The notes beneath the pieces are model-generated. The model was not told the DNA's origin. It saw only the letters and a program-made list of their open reading frames with translations, and made no database searches. From Rhizobiaceae bacterium (GTDB taxonomy: Bacteria > Pseudomonadota > Alphaproteobacteria > Rhizobiales > Rhizobiaceae): a stretch of DNA of 42,949 nt. Position 1 is the first letter of the stretch. Every line of letters starts with the position of its first letter. This document shows positions 25,239-32,993 of the stretch, one piece after another. The translations under genes and the position numbers were made by a program. The stretch spans positions 1 to 42,949 of the forward strand of contig JAHBYY010000037.1 in NCBI GenBank assembly GCA_019635715.1. Reading direction: 5' to 3'.

Positions 25239-25421
25239 ATGAGCGCGATTATCAGGCGATTCATTCGCAACGAGCGCGGCGCGACGGCCATCGAATACGG
25301 CCTGATCATCGCCGTGCTGTCCCTCGCCATCGTCGCCGGCGTCGGCTCGGCCGGCGAGAAGCTCGAATTCATGTGGGGCGACAACAACAGCCAGATCAAC
25401 CAGGGCCTGAACTCGCACTGA
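25239..25421 (+). CDS. Flp family type IVb pilin
   Basis: This 60-residue protein is a Flp-type pilin subunit. The class IVb prepilin signal NERGATAIEYGLIIAVLSLA places cleavage by the TadV/CpaA peptidase after G14, giving a mature N-terminus ATAIEYGL with the conserved glutamate at position +5. The hydrophobic helix runs to about residue 38, and a short polar tail follows. The ATG at 25239 gives the normal short leader; an upstream in-frame start at 25215 would lengthen it. CAGGGG lies upstream. No tad/cpa assembly gene is in the window, so this is a solitary pilin gene that would rely on machinery elsewhere. Possible promoter elements are the TTGACG at about 25204 and nearby TTAA motifs. 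Confidence 0.9.
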   Translation: MSAIIRRFIRNERGATAIEYGLIIAVLSLAIVAGVGSAGEKLEFMWGDNNSQINQGLNSH

Positions 25422-25428
25422 GAAAGGG

Positions 25429-26289
25429 TCAGCCGCCGCGCAGCGCCCGCGCCAGCGGCATCTTGGCCGAGCCCGGCTTCAGCGGCTTCTGCTGGTCGGG
25501 GTGCGGCGCCCAGCCCGACATCCAGACCATGGAAAACGTTGCGCGGATACGGCCATCCGGGTCCGAGAAACGCTCCGCATAGATTTCGGCCGCCCGTAGG
25601 AACAGCGCGCGCGTTGCCGGGCGGCGCGAGCGGTCGGCCAGCGCATTGGCCGCCCCCATGGCCCGCAGGTCCCGCATCAGCGCAAAGACATCCGAGTAGC
25701 GCACCGTCACGCTGTCGACATCCGTCACCGGCAGCGCGAAGCCGGCGCGCTGCAGCAGCGCCCCGGCGTCGCGCAGATCGGCGAACGGCGCGACGCGCGG
25801 GCTCGCGCCGCCGGTCAGTTCGGTCTCCGCGGCGAGCAGGCTTTCGCGCAATTCGGCGAGCGTGCCGCCGCCGGCCAGGGCGCCGAGGAAAAGGCCGTCG
25901 GGCCGCAGGGCCCGCCCGATCTGCAAAAGCAGCCCCGGCAGGTCGTTGACCTCCTGCAGGGTCAGCAGGCTGACCGCCAGGTCGATGCTCCGCGGCTCGA
26001 GGGGAACGGTTTCCGGCGCCGCGACGAGGCCGTCTCCCGACAGCAGGGCGGCATCGCACTCGATCCGCGCGATACGCTCCGCCTTGCCCGACTGGGCGAT
26101 CGCGTCGCGGGCCGCGGAGGTCAGGCAGAACAGGGCGGCGGCGTCCGGGAATTTGCGGTCGACCACTGCGAGGCGGTCGGCGAGTTCCGATGCGGCGCGC
26201 TGCATCAGGAAGTCGGCGCCGGCAACGCGATGCGCAAGGGCGCGCCGCTTGTGGGCGAGCGACAGCAGCGGATCGAAGATCGGTTGCAC
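25429..26289 (-). CDS. SAM-dependent methyltransferase (NDUFAF5/BioC-like)
   Basis: This 286-residue protein resembles the alphaproteobacterial relatives of NDUFAF5, a class I methyltransferase-fold family. The opening VQPIFDPLLSLAHKRRALAH and ADFLMQRAASELADRL are typical. IDLAVSLLTLQEVNDLPGLL corresponds to the post-motif segment, and the C-terminal RATFSMVWMSGWAPHPDQQKPLKPGSA is very characteristic. In mitochondria NDUFAF5 hydroxylates an arginine of a complex I subunit; whether that applies here is unknown. The start is GTG at 26289, chosen because CAGGAG precedes it at good spacing and the conserved sequence begins there. It is divergent from comF with 81 bases between starts, a common arrangement in Rhizobiales. 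Confidence 0.85.
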   Translation of the reverse strand: MQPIFDPLLSLAHKRRALAHRVAGADFLMQRAASELADRLAVVDRKFPDAAALFCLTSAARDAIAQSGKAERIARIECDAALLSGDGLVAAPETVPLEPRSIDLAVSLLTLQEVNDLPGLLLQIGRALRPDGLFLGALAGGGTLAELRESLLAAETELTGGASPRVAPFADLRDAGALLQRAGFALPVTDVDSVTVRYSDVFALMRDLRAMGAANALADRSRRPATRALFLRAAEIYAERFSDPDGRIRATFSMVWMSGWAPHPDQQKPLKPGSAKMPLARALRGG

Positions 26290-26370
26290 CGGTGCTCCTG
26301 CGCGATCGCGCAGGCGACAGCGGCGCGACGAAGGTGTGTGGTCGGCGATCGGGGCCGGGATGCAATCCAG

Positions 26371-27156
26371 ATGGCCGATTGGCGGGCCGAATTCAAGGGA
26401 GTGGTGCGCGGCGCGCTCGCCGCGCCCGGCCGGCTGCTGTTTCCGGCGACCTGCGCAGGCTGCCGCCGACTGGTCAGCGAACCGGGGGCGCTGTGCGCGG
26501 CGTGCTGGCCGGGCCTGCGCCAACTGGAGCCGCCATGGTGTCCGGTGATGGGAACGCCGTTCGCGCAGGAGATGGGCGAGGGCTTCCTGTCGGCCGAGGC
26601 GATCGCCCGGCCACCGGCGTTCGGACGGCTGCGGGCGGCGGTCGCCTATGCCGGCGTGGCGCGCGAGTTCGTCCAGGGGCTGAAATACAACGACCGTACC
26701 GACCTGGCGCGCTGGATGTCGCGCTGGATGGTGCGGGCCGGCTTCGAACTGATCTGCGAGGCGGACCTGGTGGTGCCCGTGCCCTTGCACCCCCGCCGCT
26801 ACTTCCGCCGCCGCTTCAACCAGTCGGCCGAACTCGGCCGATGGGTGGCGCGCCGCACTGGCCTGGAGTTCCGGCCCGAGGTGCTGGTGCGCGTCAAGGC
26901 GACGCGCCAGCAGGTCGGCCTTGGCGAGCGCGAGCGGCTGGAAAACGTGCGCGCGGCGTTCGCGGTGCCCGATGTTTCGAAGCCCGGCATCGCGGGACGC
27001 CGCGTGCTGCTGGTCGACGACGTCTACACCACCGGGGCGACGGTGAACTCGGCCGCGCGCTGCCTCGTCAGGGCGGGCGCGAGGGGCGTCGACGTGCTGA
27101 CATTCGCCCGTGTCCTGCCGGGGGACTTTCAGCCCGGAGAACAAGGCCTTATATAG
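26371..27156 (+). CDS. comF: ComF family phosphoribosyltransferase-like protein
   Basis: This 261-residue protein has the ComF architecture. An N-terminal double zinc-finger holds CAGC (C28, C31) and CAAC (C42, C45). The type I phosphoribosyltransferase domain contains the PRPP loop VLLVDDVYTTGAT at about residues 212-224. VVPVPLHPRRYFRRRFNQS and RVKATRQQVGLGERERLENV are family signatures. ComF proteins support uptake or processing of transforming DNA in naturally competent bacteria; in Rhizobiales the role is not known. The ATG at 26371 starts MADWRAEFKGVV; earlier in-frame codons would run into the divergent promoter region. It lies 31 bases before grxC in the same direction. Confidence 0.92.
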   Translation: MADWRAEFKGVVRGALAAPGRLLFPATCAGCRRLVSEPGALCAACWPGLRQLEPPWCPVMGTPFAQEMGEGFLSAEAIARPPAFGRLRAAVAYAGVAREFVQGLKYNDRTDLARWMSRWMVRAGFELICEADLVVPVPLHPRRYFRRRFNQSAELGRWVARRTGLEFRPEVLVRVKATRQQVGLGERERLENVRAAFAVPDVSKPGIAGRRVLLVDDVYTTGATVNSAARCLVRAGARGVDVLTFARVLPGDFQPGEQGLI

Positions 27157-27187
27157 ACGGCACAACAATCCCGCGGACGGTTGCCGG

Positions 27188-27457
27188 ATGGTGGACGTTA
27201 CGATCTATACGCGCATGATGTGCGGCTACTGCGCGGCGGCGAAGCGGCTGCTCGACAGCAAGGGCGTGAGCTATGTCGAGCACGACGCCAGCTTCTCGCC
27301 CGAATTGCGGTCGGAAATGATCGGCCGCGCCGGCGGGCGATCGACATTCCCGCAGATCTTCGTCGGCGACGTGCATGTCGGCGGGTGCGACGATCTGCAT
27401 GAACTCGACCGGCAAGGCAGCCTGGACGGGCTGCTGGCGACCGGAACGCTGAACTGA
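27188..27457 (+). CDS. grxC: Glutaredoxin 3
   Basis: This 89-residue dithiol glutaredoxin reduces disulfides and glutathione mixed disulfides using glutathione. The redox motif is CGYC at residues 12-15 (E. coli GrxC has CPYC), and the glycine variant is common in Rhizobiales. The glutathione-binding TFPQIFVGDVHVGGCDDLHEL segment, with its cis-proline, is complete. Length is normal. The ATG at 27188 comes 31 bases after the comF stop. The next gene, ten bases on, encodes a Nit1-like amidase thought to repair deaminated glutathione, so these two neighbours share a glutathione theme. Confidence 0.95.
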   Translation: MVDVTIYTRMMCGYCAAAKRLLDSKGVSYVEHDASFSPELRSEMIGRAGGRSTFPQIFVGDVHVGGCDDLHELDRQGSLDGLLATGTLN

Positions 27458-27467
27458 GGAGCGTCTC

Positions 27468-28334
27468 ATGTCTGTCCTGAAAGCCGCCGTCGTGCAGATG
27501 CGGTCCGGCATCGACCCCCGCCGCAATGCCGCCGACCTGGAAAGCCTGGTCGCCGAGGCTGCCGCCCAGGGCGCCGCCTATGTGCAGACGCCGGAGATGA
27601 CGGGCGCGCTGGTGCGCGACGAGCAGGCCCGCGCCGCGGCCTTCACGACGGAAGAGAACGACGTGATCGTGGCGACGGCGTCGCGGCTGGCCTTCGAGCA
27701 CGGCATCCATCTGCATATCGGCTCGACCGCGATCCTGCGGACCGACGGCAAGCTCGCCAACCGCGCCTTCCTGTTCGGCCCGGACGGTTCGATCCTGGCC
27801 TCCTACGACAAGATCCACATGTTCGACGTCGATCTCGACAATGGCGAGCGCTGGCGCGAATCCTCGGCCTACGAGCCGGGGGGGCAGGCGACCGTGGCGG
27901 ACCTGCCGTTCGGCCGTCTCGGCTTCGCCGTCTGCTACGATCTGCGGTTTCCGCAGCTTTTCCGGGCCGAGGCGCTGGCCGGCGCGCAGGTGCTTTCCGT
28001 TCCCGCCGCCTTCACCCGGCAGACCGGCGAGGCGCATTGGCATGTCCTGCTGCGGGCGCGGGCCATCGAGAACGGCGCCTTCGTGATTGCCGCGGCGCAG
28101 GGCGGGCGCCACGAGGACGGCCGCGAGACCTACGGCCATTCGCTGATCGTCGATCCGTGGGGCCGCGTCCTGGCCGAGGTGGACAATGACGCGCCGGGGG
28201 TGGCGGTGGCCGAGATCGATACGTCGCTGTCGGAGCAGACGCGGCGCAAGGTGCCCAACCTCAAGAATTCCAGGGACTTCGCCGTCCATGAGGTGCGGCC
28301 CGTGGACGTCGGCCTGCGGGGCGCGGCGTCTTGA
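27468..28334 (+). CDS. Nit1-type carbon-nitrogen hydrolase (probable deaminated glutathione amidase)
   Basis: This 288-residue nitrilase-superfamily enzyme has the Glu-Lys-Cys triad: E43 in QTPEMTG, K115 in YDKIHMFDVDL and C156 in LGFAVCYDLRFPQLFRAE. The KxHMFDVDL and CYDLRFPxL forms are those of the Nit1 branch, which hydrolyses deaminated glutathione to alpha-ketoglutarate and cysteinylglycine as metabolite repair; this is known for mammalian Nit1 and E. coli YbeM. The position directly after grxC is conserved in Rhizobiales and fits that role. The ATG at 27468 follows GAGGAGCG. Its stop overlaps the TTG start of the DUF1178 gene. An omega-amidase activity (Nit2 branch) is the alternative. 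Confidence 0.9.
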   Translation: MSVLKAAVVQMRSGIDPRRNAADLESLVAEAAAQGAAYVQTPEMTGALVRDEQARAAAFTTEENDVIVATASRLAFEHGIHLHIGSTAILRTDGKLANRAFLFGPDGSILASYDKIHMFDVDLDNGERWRESSAYEPGGQATVADLPFGRLGFAVCYDLRFPQLFRAEALAGAQVLSVPAAFTRQTGEAHWHVLLRARAIENGAFVIAAAQGGRHEDGRETYGHSLIVDPWGRVLAEVDNDAPGVAVAEIDTSLSEQTRRKVPNLKNSRDFAVHEVRPVDVGLRGAAS

Positions 28335-28756
28335 TCCGCTTTTCGCTGAGCTGCGAGCGCGAGCACGCTTTCGAGGCGTGGTTCCGGAGCAATGACGACT
28401 ACGAGACGCAGCGCAAGCGCGGGCTCGTCGAATGCCCGAATTGCGGCTCGTCCTCCGTGTCGAAGGCGCTGATGGCGCCCTCGGTGTCGACGGGGCGCCG
28501 CCGCGAGAAGATCGCGCTGGCGATGAACCAGGCGCAGAAGCAGGCGATGGCCGAGCTGAAGGCGCTGTCGCAGAAGATGCGCGAGAATTCCGACTATGTC
28601 GGCGACAAGTTCGCCGAGGAGGCGCGCAAGATCCATTTCGGCGAGACCGAGGCGCGCGGCATCTACGGCGAGGCGACCCCGGAGGAGGCCAAGGGCCTGG
28701 CGGAGGACGGCGTGTCGTTCATGCCCATTCCGGTGTTTCCCGACGACCAGAACTGA
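28331..28756 (+). CDS. DUF1178 family protein
   Basis: This 141-residue protein matches DUF1178. The N-terminus IRFSLSCEREHAFEAWFRSN has one conserved cysteine (C8), and VECPNCGSSSVSKALMAPSV carries a CxxC pair (C35, C38), so a metal or redox site is likely. The C-terminal part EEARKIHFGETEARGIYGEA and GVSFMPIPVFPDDQN is also conserved. No function is established. It begins with a TTG that overlaps the stop of the amidase gene (TTGA), showing tight coupling. It ends the comF-grxC-amidase-DUF1178 run. Confidence 0.9.
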   Translation: MIRFSLSCEREHAFEAWFRSNDDYETQRKRGLVECPNCGSSSVSKALMAPSVSTGRRREKIALAMNQAQKQAMAELKALSQKMRENSDYVGDKFAEEARKIHFGETEARGIYGEATPEEAKGLAEDGVSFMPIPVFPDDQN

Positions 28757-28873
28757 GTTTGTCGGCTTGCTGAGCCATTGCGGGTGGAGCCGGCTTGCTT
28801 TTGCGCCCCTGCGTGCATTGCTCGGCATGCCGTGGCCATGCGGCCGGCGTATTCCGGCCCAGCCCGTTCGACG

Positions 28874-29080
28874 GGGCAATCGCTTGAACCGTGTTTGCCG
28901 CCCCTCACCCTTGCGCCGCAAATGACGGGGGAGGGGGGCGTCAGCGTCGAATCGATCCGCAGATGTGTGTGCCGGGCATCGCTGCGAGAAGGTTTGTGCG
29001 GCATCGATACGTCCTCTCCCCGTCTTTAGCGGGAAGGGGGCGAGGGTGAAGGGCAACGTCGACGTCTCAAGCGACTGCCC
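28874..29080. repeat. Palindromic intergenic repeat with 14-bp inverted ends (207 bp)
   Basis: GGGCAATCGCTTGA (28874-28887) and TCAAGCGACTGCCC (29067-29080) are inverted ends with one mismatch. Just inside lie CCTCACCC and GGGTGA, then G/C-rich hairpin blocks (GACGGGGGAGGGGGG; CTCTCCCCGTC with GCGGGAAGGGGG). The size and end sequence match copy B at 19977-20179, though the centre differs, so it is a diverged relative. It fills half of the 403 bases between DUF1178 and the next gene. The rest holds an AT-rich stretch (29095-29159) that is probably the promoter of that gene. Confidence 0.75.
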
Positions 29081-29159
29081 TGGCCCGTTTGACTTCCTAT
29101 TTATTATTTGAAATCATTCGAACCAACGTCGCGATATTCCCTATTCAAGGCGAATTCCG

Positions 29160-30194
29160 TTGAATTTGGATGTTGCTCTGTCGGCGCTGAAGTTTGTCAG
29201 CATCGGATCTACCCTTGGATTCGGTGTGCTCGCCCTGCTGACAAAGTACAAGGATGAGGACGGCAAGACGACAAAGTGGGGCAAGATCGCCTTGATCGGC
29301 GTCTTTGCCACGGGGCTGATTTCCGCAGCGACACAGTCGATCGAGATCGCCCGTTCGAATCAGGCGCGGATCGCCTCGGAAGAGAAGACCCAGAGGGACA
29401 TCGAAGCCAACAGCAGGCTGCTGGACCAGATCAATCGCAGCCTGAACCCCCTAGTCGACGTGACGGCGAGCTTCTGGATCCGCGTTCCTTCCGACGAGCC
29501 GAGACTGAAAGCGTTTTTCGATCGTTTCCGCGCCGAGGTGAAGCCCATCATCGCCGCCATGGAGGCGGGCCCGAGAGGCTCGATGCCTTACGGTATCGTC
29601 GGATCGTCGCGAAACTCCGACGGAAAAGTCCTCGGCGTCGATGTCGGCCGGAAATCTCCTCTGTTCCCGGACCAAGACAAGGAGGACTTCGCATATGCGA
29701 TCTTCGCCGGCATCAGCGTCGATCTGTACTTCTACCGCGACAGAGTGAAAATCGAGAACGTGCCCTCCTTCTCGGGGAAGGATTATGCAGACGATCTCGT
29801 CGAGCCTGACCTGACGATGTCCTTCTACGGCAGCGACCCCAGCGAGGGCGAATCGGTGACGGTCCAATATGACGTCGAAGAGGACAGCTTCACCGCTCAT
29901 ATCTACGGAGTGGAGTCGGATGAAAAATACTGGGAATCCTCTGGGAAGTTCGTCTCGTTCATCGATCTCGAGGGAGCGCAGATGCTGGTCGGACTGAACC
30001 ATCTGATGGTGTCGTTCGAGGATCGGCACCGAGCGAATCTCGGAATCGAGACGATCTCGCTTTCGATTCAATCGCGAAAGGGACTCTGGTTCAGAAAGAA
30101 GTCGCTCGTCGAGCACAAGACGGCGGACGGCCGCAATGTCTATGAGTATCTGTTTTCAGATAAGATCGAGGATATCGTCGCGACGCTTCAGTAG
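29160..30194 (+). CDS. Unrecognised two-TM protein with soluble C-terminal domain
   Basis: I do not recognise this 344-residue protein. Hydrophobic segments lie at about residues 9-28 and 41-58, with a charged loop [14 protein letters not shown] between them. A polar, probably helical stretch follows ([20 protein letters not shown], then LLDQINRSL) and then a mixed alpha/beta domain (about 105-344) rich in acidic residues. The start is TTG at 29160, supported by AAGG nine bases upstream; it follows an AT-rich region. Base composition and codon use are less GC-rich than in its neighbours, with codons such as AAA, GAA and TCA more frequent, suggesting acquisition by transfer. It is convergent with ubiG and overlaps its end by seven bases. 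A membrane-tethered sensor or defence effector is possible but unsupported. Confidence 0.7.
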   Translation: MNLDVALSALKFVSIGSTLGFGVLALLTKYKDEDGKTTKWGKIALIGVFATGLISAATQSIEIARSNQARIASEEKTQRDIEANSRLLDQINRSLNPLVDVTASFWIRVPSDEPRLKAFFDRFRAEVKPIIAAMEAGPRGSMPYGIVGSSRNSDGKVLGVDVGRKSPLFPDQDKEDFAYAIFAGISVDLYFYRDRVKIENVPSFSGKDYADDLVEPDLTMSFYGSDPSEGESVTVQYDVEEDSFTAHIYGVESDEKYWESSGKFVSFIDLEGAQMLVGLNHLMVSFEDRHRANLGIETISLSIQSRKGLWFRKKSLVEHKTADGRNVYEYLFSDKIEDIVATLQ

Positions 30195-30985
30195 CCGGAC
30201 CGGTCGTTCCGGATCTGGTCACTGGAACCGCTCCCGGCGTTGGACGGCCTCTCCGCCAGGACCATGTAGTTGACGTCCATGTCCGTCGAGCGCTGCCAGC
30301 GGTCCGACAGCGGGCTGTAGACCACGCCGGTGCGGTCGGCGATGGTCATGTCGGCGGCGGCGAGGCCCTTTTCCAGTTCGTCGGGGCGCACCAGCTTGCC
30401 GAACTGATGGGTGCCGCGCGGCAGCCAGCGCAGCACATATTCCGCGCCGATGATGGCGAGGCCGAGCGCCTTCAGGGTCCGGTTGATGGTGGCGACGAAC
30501 ATGATGCCGCCCGGCCGCACCATCTCGGCGCATTTGGAGAGGTAGAGGCCGACATCGGCGACATGCTCGACCACCTCCATGTTGAGGATGACGTCGAAGG
30601 TCTCGCCGGCGTCGGCCAGCGCCTCGGCGGTGGTGGCGCGGTAGTCGACGGCGACGCCCGCCTGCCCGGCGTGCAGCCGGGCCACCTCGATGTTGGTCTC
30701 GGAGGCATCGGCGCCGACGACTTCCGCCCCCAGCCGCGACATGGGTTCGCAAAGCAGGCCGCCGCCGCAGCCGATGTCGAGGAAGCGCAATCCCTCGAAG
30801 GGCCGTGCGGCCTGCGGATCGCGGCCGAAACGGGCCGAGACGTGGTCGCGGATATAGCCGAGGCGCACGGGATTGAACTTGTGCAGCGGACGGAATTTTC
30901 CCTGGGGATCCCACCATTCCGCCGCCAGCGCCGAGAAGCGTTCGACTTCGGCGGTGTCGATGGTCGATCGTCGAGCCTCGGGCAT
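30188..30985 (-). CDS. ubiG: Ubiquinone biosynthesis O-methyltransferase
   Basis: This 265-residue SAM-dependent methyltransferase performs both O-methylations of ubiquinone synthesis. The opening [20 protein letters not shown] and [17 protein letters not shown] are hallmarks. Motif I is [20 protein letters not shown], the post-I region [14 protein letters not shown], and [11 protein letters not shown] and [13 protein letters not shown] complete the core. [17 protein letters not shown] is family-specific. The ATG at 30985 has GGGAG upstream. The family normally ends soon after the NYMVLAERP segment; here about 18 further residues ([18 protein letters not shown]) follow, and the stop overlaps the convergent gene by seven bases, so the native 3' end may have been altered. 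Confidence 0.96.
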   Translation of the reverse strand: MPEARRSTIDTAEVERFSALAAEWWDPQGKFRPLHKFNPVRLGYIRDHVSARFGRDPQAARPFEGLRFLDIGCGGGLLCEPMSRLGAEVVGADASETNIEVARLHAGQAGVAVDYRATTAEALADAGETFDVILNMEVVEHVADVGLYLSKCAEMVRPGGIMFVATINRTLKALGLAIIGAEYVLRWLPRGTHQFGKLVRPDELEKGLAAADMTIADRTGVVYSPLSDRWQRSTDMDVNYMVLAERPSNAGSGSSDQIRNDRSGY

Positions 30986-31093
30986 GGCTGGTCTCCCTGC
31001 GCCGGTCGATTCGGGCCGGCTCGTTCGTTCATGGCGGAAAGGAGGTCGGGTCCGGAGAGCCCAATGTCAAGGCTCTGAACCCGAGCCGGGGCA

Positions 31094-31660
31094 TCACGCC
31101 GCGTCGCGATGCGGCTGCAGGCGGGGGACCAAAAAGCCGGTGCGGCTCTTGTAGCGCGCATAGTCGCCGGCCATGTCCGTGGCGGAGAACAACTCCTCCT
31201 CGCGCCGCGCGGCCATCACGTAGATGATCGCGAAGACCAGTACGGGCAGCGCCGACAGGATGGCGCCCGTGGCGATCGCCCAGCCGGCCCAGAACATCAG
31301 ATAACAGGTATAGAACGGGTGCCGGACGTAGCGGTAGGGGCCGTCGGTGACCAGGCCGCGCGGCCCTTCCGGGTCGAAGGCGAAACGCAGCCGGCCCTTG
31401 CGCGACGCGGCGATCGCCCACCAGAACAGCGCATAGGCGGCGAGTTCGAGCGCCAACCCGGCCAGCGTCGCCGGCAGCGGCGGCTGGCGCACCCAGATGA
31501 GCCAGGTGAAGGCGATCGTCGTGGCGACGACGGCGAGCGATATGACCTTGGCGCCCGCCGGCATCTCCGGCGAAGAGAAATGTCCGCGCAGCGACCATGT
31601 GTAGGTCGCGACGGTGACGAGGCTGACGATCGTGACGATCAGATCAAGGGCAAATTGCAT
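31094..31660 (-). CDS. Isoprenylcysteine carboxyl methyltransferase-like membrane protein
   Basis: This 188-residue integral membrane protein has about five hydrophobic segments. The motif GPYRYVRHPFYTCYLMFWAGW is the conserved region of the ICMT/PEMT-like (NnrU-type) family, followed by a REEELFSATDMAGDYARYKSRTGFLVP ending typical of bacterial members. These proteins methylate lipid-embedded substrates with SAM, but the bacterial substrates are mostly unknown. The ATG at 31660 starts MQFALDLIVTIVSLVT; an upstream frame would add 34 residues reaching into the repeat region. It lies 108 bases upstream of ubiG on the same strand, and they may be co-transcribed. Confidence 0.82.
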   Translation of the reverse strand: MQFALDLIVTIVSLVTVATYTWSLRGHFSSPEMPAGAKVISLAVVATTIAFTWLIWVRQPPLPATLAGLALELAAYALFWWAIAASRKGRLRFAFDPEGPRGLVTDGPYRYVRHPFYTCYLMFWAGWAIATGAILSALPVLVFAIIYVMAARREEELFSATDMAGDYARYKSRTGFLVPRLQPHRDAA

Positions 31661-31750
31661 GAAGCCTGTTGTCGCAAACGAAACTTGAGGGAATGCGGCG
31701 AACCTAGCCGGGCACCCCTGCCATTGCAACGCGCCGCGACCGCCCGATCC

Positions 31751-31806
31751 GGGCAATCGCATTTGAAGCTACCCCCACCCCTGCCCCTGCCCGCATGGGG
31801 ATGGGG
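31751..31806. repeat. Partial copy of the palindromic intergenic repeat
   Basis: GGGCAATCGCATTTGAAGCT followed by ACCCCCACCCCT and a degenerate hairpin (GCCCCTGCCCGCATGGGGATGGGG) matches one end of copy B in reverse orientation. The other end of the element is not found, so this is a solo terminus. It sits between the divergent ICMT-like and hydrolase genes. Confidence 0.75.
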
Positions 31807-31905
31807 ACCTGGCGGTCTCGCCATTCCTTCGAGTTTTCGAAACCGCGTAAACCGTGGGTTGACGGTCGGCTGGCATGATCGGTGCGCTCAAGGAGATCGC
31901 GGCCG

Positions 31906-32763
31906 ATGGCCTCACAACTGATGCGCGTCAATACGTCTGCGGGTTCGGTCGGACTGGTCGACACCGGCGGCGGCGGTTTGCCTCTGCTGCTGATCCACGG
32001 TTCGGGCAGTTCTCACCAGGTCTTCTACAAGCAGTGGGGCAGCCCGCTCGCCAACGGCCGGCGGATGATCGCCATCGACCTGCCGGGACATGGCATTTCC
32101 GACGACGCCGCCGACCCGCAGCGCGCCTACGGCGTCTCCGGCATGGCCGATGTCGTCCAGGACGTGCTGGCGAAGGTCGGCGTGTCGCGCGCGGCCGTGC
32201 TCGGCTGGTCGCTGGGCGGGCATGTCGCCATCGAGCTGCTGGCGCGCCGGCGGACGGTGGCAGGCGCGATGATCTGCGGCGCGCCTCCGGTGGGCGCAGG
32301 CCTGGTTTCGGCGCTGCGCGGCTTCCAGGCCTCGCTGGACATGCTGCTCGCCTCCAAGGAGACGTTTTCCGAGCGCGACGCCGAGCGATTCGACGCGCTG
32401 TGCTTCGGCGACCGGTCGCATCCCTCCTTCCGCGGCGCGATCCTGCGCGCCGATGGCCGCGCCCGGGCGATCTTCGTCAAGAGCCTGATGCGCACCGGGC
32501 ACGACCAGCGCCGCGCCGTGCTCGAGGCGGATGTGCCGATCGCCTTCGTCAACGGATCGGCCGACCCGTTCGTGCGGCTTTCCTATTTCGCCGGCCTGCA
32601 GGTGCAGGTGCCGTTCGCCGGCGGCGCGCAGGTCGTCGCCGGCGCCGGACATGCGCCGTTCTGGACGCATCCGGCGGAGTTCAACGCGCTGCTCGCCCGC
32701 TGGATGGGCGAGGTCGACGCCCATGAGGCGCTGACCGCGGTGCCGGTGCGCGCCGCCTCCTGA
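31906..32763 (+). CDS. Alpha/beta hydrolase
   Basis: This 285-residue protein has the alpha/beta-hydrolase fold with an intact triad. The oxyanion region is LLLIHGSGSSHQVF (HG at 31-32), the nucleophile is S102 in VLGWSLGGH, the acid is probably the aspartate in VNGSADPFV, and the histidine lies in GAGHAPFW. The small residue set around the nucleophile is that of esterases, lactonases and C-C hydrolases; the substrate cannot be inferred. The ATG at 31906 has AAGGAG ten bases upstream. It lies 230 bases before hyuB in the same direction, but an AT-rich palindromic region intervenes, so it is probably a separate transcript. An accessory hydrolytic role for that pathway is possible. Confidence 0.85.
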   Translation: MASQLMRVNTSAGSVGLVDTGGGGLPLLLIHGSGSSHQVFYKQWGSPLANGRRMIAIDLPGHGISDDAADPQRAYGVSGMADVVQDVLAKVGVSRAAVLGWSLGGHVAIELLARRRTVAGAMICGAPPVGAGLVSALRGFQASLDMLLASKETFSERDAERFDALCFGDRSHPSFRGAILRADGRARAIFVKSLMRTGHDQRRAVLEADVPIAFVNGSADPFVRLSYFAGLQVQVPFAGGAQVVAGAGHAPFWTHPAEFNALLARWMGEVDAHEALTAVPVRAAS

Positions 32764-32870
32764 CCACCGACGCCGCCGGCAGCCGGCTGCGCCGGCTTCG
32801 CGGAGCGCGGCGAGGCGCCGGCCGGGTTCCCGGCGCGGTCGATGCGTCGTGCCATCCGAGCTCCGCGATA

Positions 32871-32898
32871 AAAATGATATTGACATCATATTCATTTT
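32871..32898. promoter_or_regulatory. Palindromic AT-rich site with TTGACA upstream of hyuB
   Basis: AAAATGA (32871-32877) and TCATTTT (32892-32898) are perfect inverted 7-mers 14 bases apart, enclosing a second pair ATGAT (32874-32878) and ATCAT (32885-32889). A -35-like TTGACA (32880-32885) sits in the centre. The nested symmetry, in an otherwise GC-rich gap, looks like a repressor operator overlapping a promoter. The regulator is unknown; I see no GntR or LysR gene beside it. hyuB starts about 95 bases downstream. Confidence 0.5.
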
Positions 32899-32993
32899 AC
32901 AATTTCCTTGACGTGTTGGGAGATGTGCCGGCTGTCGACCTCGTCGCGGCGCGGTCGCGGCTTTCATTCAGGTCCGGGCGGGAGGTTGCGAGC

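Noticed and set aside
25051-25242. A 63-codon frame before the Flp pilin
   Set aside because: It overlaps the pilin promoter and start, has no ribosome-binding site and no protein-like features.
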